Source of the DNA: Hetaerina americana
Taxonomy: Eukaryota > Arthropoda > Insecta > Odonata > Calopterygidae
Direction of reading: 5' to 3'
DNA: 64,000 bases
Assembly: GCA_022747635.1 (NCBI GenBank)
Contig: JAKTNV010000003.1
Location: 28,996,551 to 29,060,550, forward strand
Part shown: one piece after another, positions 61,501 through 64,000 of the stretch
Numbering within the stretch: the first letter of the stretch is position 1
Layout: every line of letters begins with the position of its first letter
The notes under the pieces: model-generated
Databases searched by the model: none
What the model was told of the DNA's origin: nothing
The model's input: only the letters and a program-made list of their open reading frames with translations
Translations under genes and position numbers: made by a program

Positions 61501-63794
61501 GCACATAACAGTTATGGAGAATGTAAGGTAGGTGCTATAAGGTGCTATCAAGTACCTTTTCCTTCTTTATATTCACTAAATATCCCCAAAAAAATGATAA
61601 AGGCTTCAATAATGGTTTTCCATAAATTATGTATAGTAATAAAATACTTAGTAATACCTTAATGATACCAAAGTAATTAATTTTAAAGGTTGGTTTGATA
61701 GGTGAGGATAGAGCTCACCTCATACTAAGCCTTAAACAGCAAAAAATCACTCAGCTTGGTGAAGTTAAGGGTGCCCAGGCATAGAACCTGGATGCTCTGG
61801 TCGGTAGCCTTGTACTCTAGACTTCTTTGGAGGGGGCTTTCCCTGTGCTGCAAGGGTGGATAATTGCTAAAGAAACTTATTGAAGAGTTTTAATGAAATT
61901 TAAAAATCATTTTCAGCTATTTAGAAATATTCAAAGTGGTAAATTGAACATTGAAAAAAATTTATTCCAGCATTTTTTGAATGAGAATGAAAAACCTGTT
62001 GCAGCCATTCAGTATTTTGAAAATAAAAGATGAGAATCTTCACAATGTTTTATTGAACAAAAGTAACAAAATTAACATAATTTTTTTTAAAATGTATAAA
62101 TTGGTTAAAAAAATTTACTGACATATAAGATCTTTAAATTACCATGTAATCCAGTCATTTTTTTGGCATAGTAGTTTTTAAAAGTCAACTGTGCAAAGTG
62201 GAGCATTGTTTACAACAATATAATATCTATAATTAAATATTTGTCTGGCAAATTGAACACCTCTAGTTTCAGCCTATTTTGATGTTTCTGGATGTGTTGA
62301 GATGAAATGCCTATGTGTAAGATGTAATGGTTTATCCTTGCATGGCTGTCTGGTCCTCAATACTTAAGGTGTACTCGCCACATATATTTTAATCCATTCT
62401 CTCGCAATGTTTTGTCTAAAATTTAGCTGGTTCATTTGTCCTCCACATTTCTAATAAATTAAAAATGAGTTGAAAATCCTTATATCTTAACAATGGGGAA
62501 ATATTTTTCATAATATTTTTTTTAACATTTCCTTAGTGGTTGAATGTGAAGTGATGCACTGATCCACAAGATGCTCAAGTCTGCCCCCCCCCCCCCCCCA
62601 TCCCATTGCTGCAGTCTATGATAAGTTTTATTTTATCCTCATCACGTTTCTCTTAACAGTGGCTGCTTCTTTGTCATGCCTTGTTGACAGCATATTCACG
62701 CATTTCTTATCCTACTGCTTCATTACTTGTATGTCATATCACATAGAACACACTCACTAATTTAGTTTTTTTTCATCTCAGGCAGTGAACTCCTTCCTGT
62801 TGATAGGGACAGTTCCTGTAGTATCAGTGTTTTGTCTCACTAATAGCTCTAAGATTTCCAGTAATACTACCAAGAAAACACTAAAATATGTAGGTGTCTA
62901 TTTTTAATAACAGAATTGCATAAGTTTTAATTTATTTTTAAGTTTAGGGCTGGAGGTCATGTCTTCTCCTCCCTGCGCTTATGCCTATCCACACTTAAAA
63001 GTTATCTCATGACCTCCAATATTTGATGTCCACATTCCATTTCACCTTACTGCAGCTTTTTGAAATAGTGTATTTTTACTTCTTGCAAAGCAAATTATGT
63101 CCAGCATTTCATGCTGGCAAAAAATGGACTACCCCCTTTCCACCCATATCAGAAAATCTATGGCCAACGTTTGCTAATGAAAAAAATCTTTTCTTTAATT
63201 CATTCTCAGCCACTAATAACTCATAAATTCAGTCACACTAATTCCCATTTACTTAGCCAGTGTATAAATATTTTCATTCTGGCAAAATTTTGTCATCTTA
63301 CATGTACTTCACTATTCCTAGTACTGACTGTTACAATTGTCAATTGATCTCCTCTGTCATACCTACTCACTCCATTACAATGGTACACTCCGTCTTGTTT
63401 CTCCATCCCTCTCTCATGCTAGTATTTCCTCTCTTAAATGTCGAAGGAATAATCATCATTCATAAGAGATAGATGTAGCCTTTCACAAATGTCATTGATG
63501 AAAATGGAAAAAACTGTAATTCCTGTGGTGAGAAGATTTATATTCTCATACAACACACTTAGTATTGTGATTCAAAAATCTTACCTCTAAAATTTTTAAC
63601 TAGTTTTTCTGACATCTTTAATAAATGTATTTCTTTGTAGATCACTTCAATGTGATGGAGCTCTCATTGTGACCACACCTCAAGCTGTTTCTATTGAAGA
63701 TGTAAGGAAAGAATTGACCTTCTGTAGAAAAACTGGAATACCTATTCTAGGAATCCTTGAAAACATGAGCAGCTATGTTTGCCCAAATTGTTCT
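58528..63794 (+). CDS. NUBP2: NUBP2, cytosolic Fe-S cluster assembly P-loop NTPase (5' part)
   Basis: With NUBP1 it forms the scaffold that builds 4Fe-4S clusters for cytosolic and nuclear proteins (CIA pathway; Mrp/NBP35 ATPase family). Coding exons in the window: 58528-58638, 59292-59380, 61203-61312, 61416-61527, 63641-63794, with a donor TTCT|GTAAGT leading out of the window. The deviant Walker A GKGGVGKS lies at residues 14-21, then [49 protein letters not shown] (Walker B region) and [32 protein letters not shown] follows, starting the C-terminal Cys cluster. The short N-terminus ([17 protein letters not shown]) marks it as NUBP2 rather than NUBP1, which has extra N-terminal cysteines. 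About the last 80 residues are missing because the window ends. Confidence 0.95.
59381..61202. other. NUBP2 intron 2
   Basis: AT-rich with no recognisable exon or repeat. Confidence 0.5.
61528..63640. other. NUBP2 intron 4
   Basis: Holds a reversed SINE (about 61690-61860) and an uninterrupted run of 16 C (62584-62599). The remainder is AT-rich and unassigned. Confidence 0.6.
61690..61860 (-). repeat. tRNA-derived SINE, reversed and short
   Basis: GGCATAGAACC (61779-61789) is a reversed B box (GGTTCTATGCC). CACCTCATACTAAGCC and AATCACTCAGCTTGGTGAAG match the SINE body at 15955 in reverse. Confidence 0.7.
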
Positions 63795-64000
63795 GTAAGT
63801 GAAGTAATCTTTCATCTTTATTATTTGAAGATAATTTTGGAATGGTTACATTGGCTTTTACACTGCCCACATTTCCTTTTCATAATTCTGGTGTAAATCG
63901 TTAATTTACCTAGTATGTAAGCTATTCTATAAATAAAGTAGCTTATCTGGCATCTCTTACCACAATTCATGCTAACCAATTTAAATAATTCTGGAACTGA
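63795..64000. other. NUBP2 intron 5 (partial)
   Basis: Begins with a GTAAGT donor after the CPNCS codons and runs to the window edge. The next exon is outside. Confidence 0.8.

Noticed and set aside
1..64000. CRISPR arrays, prokaryotic operons, rRNA genes
   Set aside because: No regularly spaced repeats and no rRNA-like blocks; all genes are spliced and eukaryotic.

Overview
The window is nuclear DNA from an animal, most likely an arthropod and probably an insect. The support is AT-rich sequence, genes split by many GT-AG introns, tRNA-derived SINEs, non-LTR retrotransposon remnants, a mariner element and a Penelope-like fragment. I cannot name the species. Six protein genes can be rebuilt exon by exon. 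Five are assigned by close agreement with well-known families: MOCOS (molybdenum cofactor sulfurase, + strand, 4791-24254), VPS72/YL1 (+, 30367-37071), CHTF8/CTF8 (+, 43160-45606), IFT56/TTC26 (-, 57485-45864) and the 5' part of NUBP2 (+, from 58528 and running off the right edge).

The most interesting gene is the sixth, a small - strand gene between MOCOS and VPS72. It is a 92-residue thioredoxin-like Rdx protein of the selenoprotein W/MIEN1 type. Its CxxU motif uses an in-frame TGA (29765-29763). Its C-terminus looks like a prenylation CaaX box (CTIC). After the TAA stop comes a splice donor. A separate 3' UTR exon about 4.7 kb away (24453 down to about 24245) folds into a textbook form 2 SECIS element: a 9-bp lower stem, a non-Watson-Crick UGA/GA core, a 9-bp helix, a AAA bulge and a 6-bp mini-stem. 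UGA codon, splice phases and SECIS together make a strong case for a working selenoprotein gene that standard gene prediction would miss or truncate.

Layout: 1-4790 is mostly unassigned sequence with a GC-rich left edge and two related repeats, one a long hairpin. 4791-24254 is MOCOS with 11 coding exons and TE-laden introns. 24245-29891 is the selenoprotein gene, tail-to-tail with MOCOS and head-to-head with VPS72 (30367-37071). 37100-41600 is a repeat field (non-LTR remnant, hammerhead-like motif, Penelope GIY-YIG fragment, SINE). 41600-45606 holds CHTF8, which converges on IFT56. IFT56 fills 45864-57485 with LINEs and SINEs in its introns, and about 1 kb separates it from the divergent NUBP2.

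The genes are ordinary housekeeping functions: Moco sulfuration, SWR1/SRCAP chromatin remodelling, the CTF18 clamp loader, ciliary transport, cytosolic Fe-S assembly and a selenoprotein redox factor. I see no operon-like coordination, but neighbouring genes share short intergenic regions both head-to-head and tail-to-tail.
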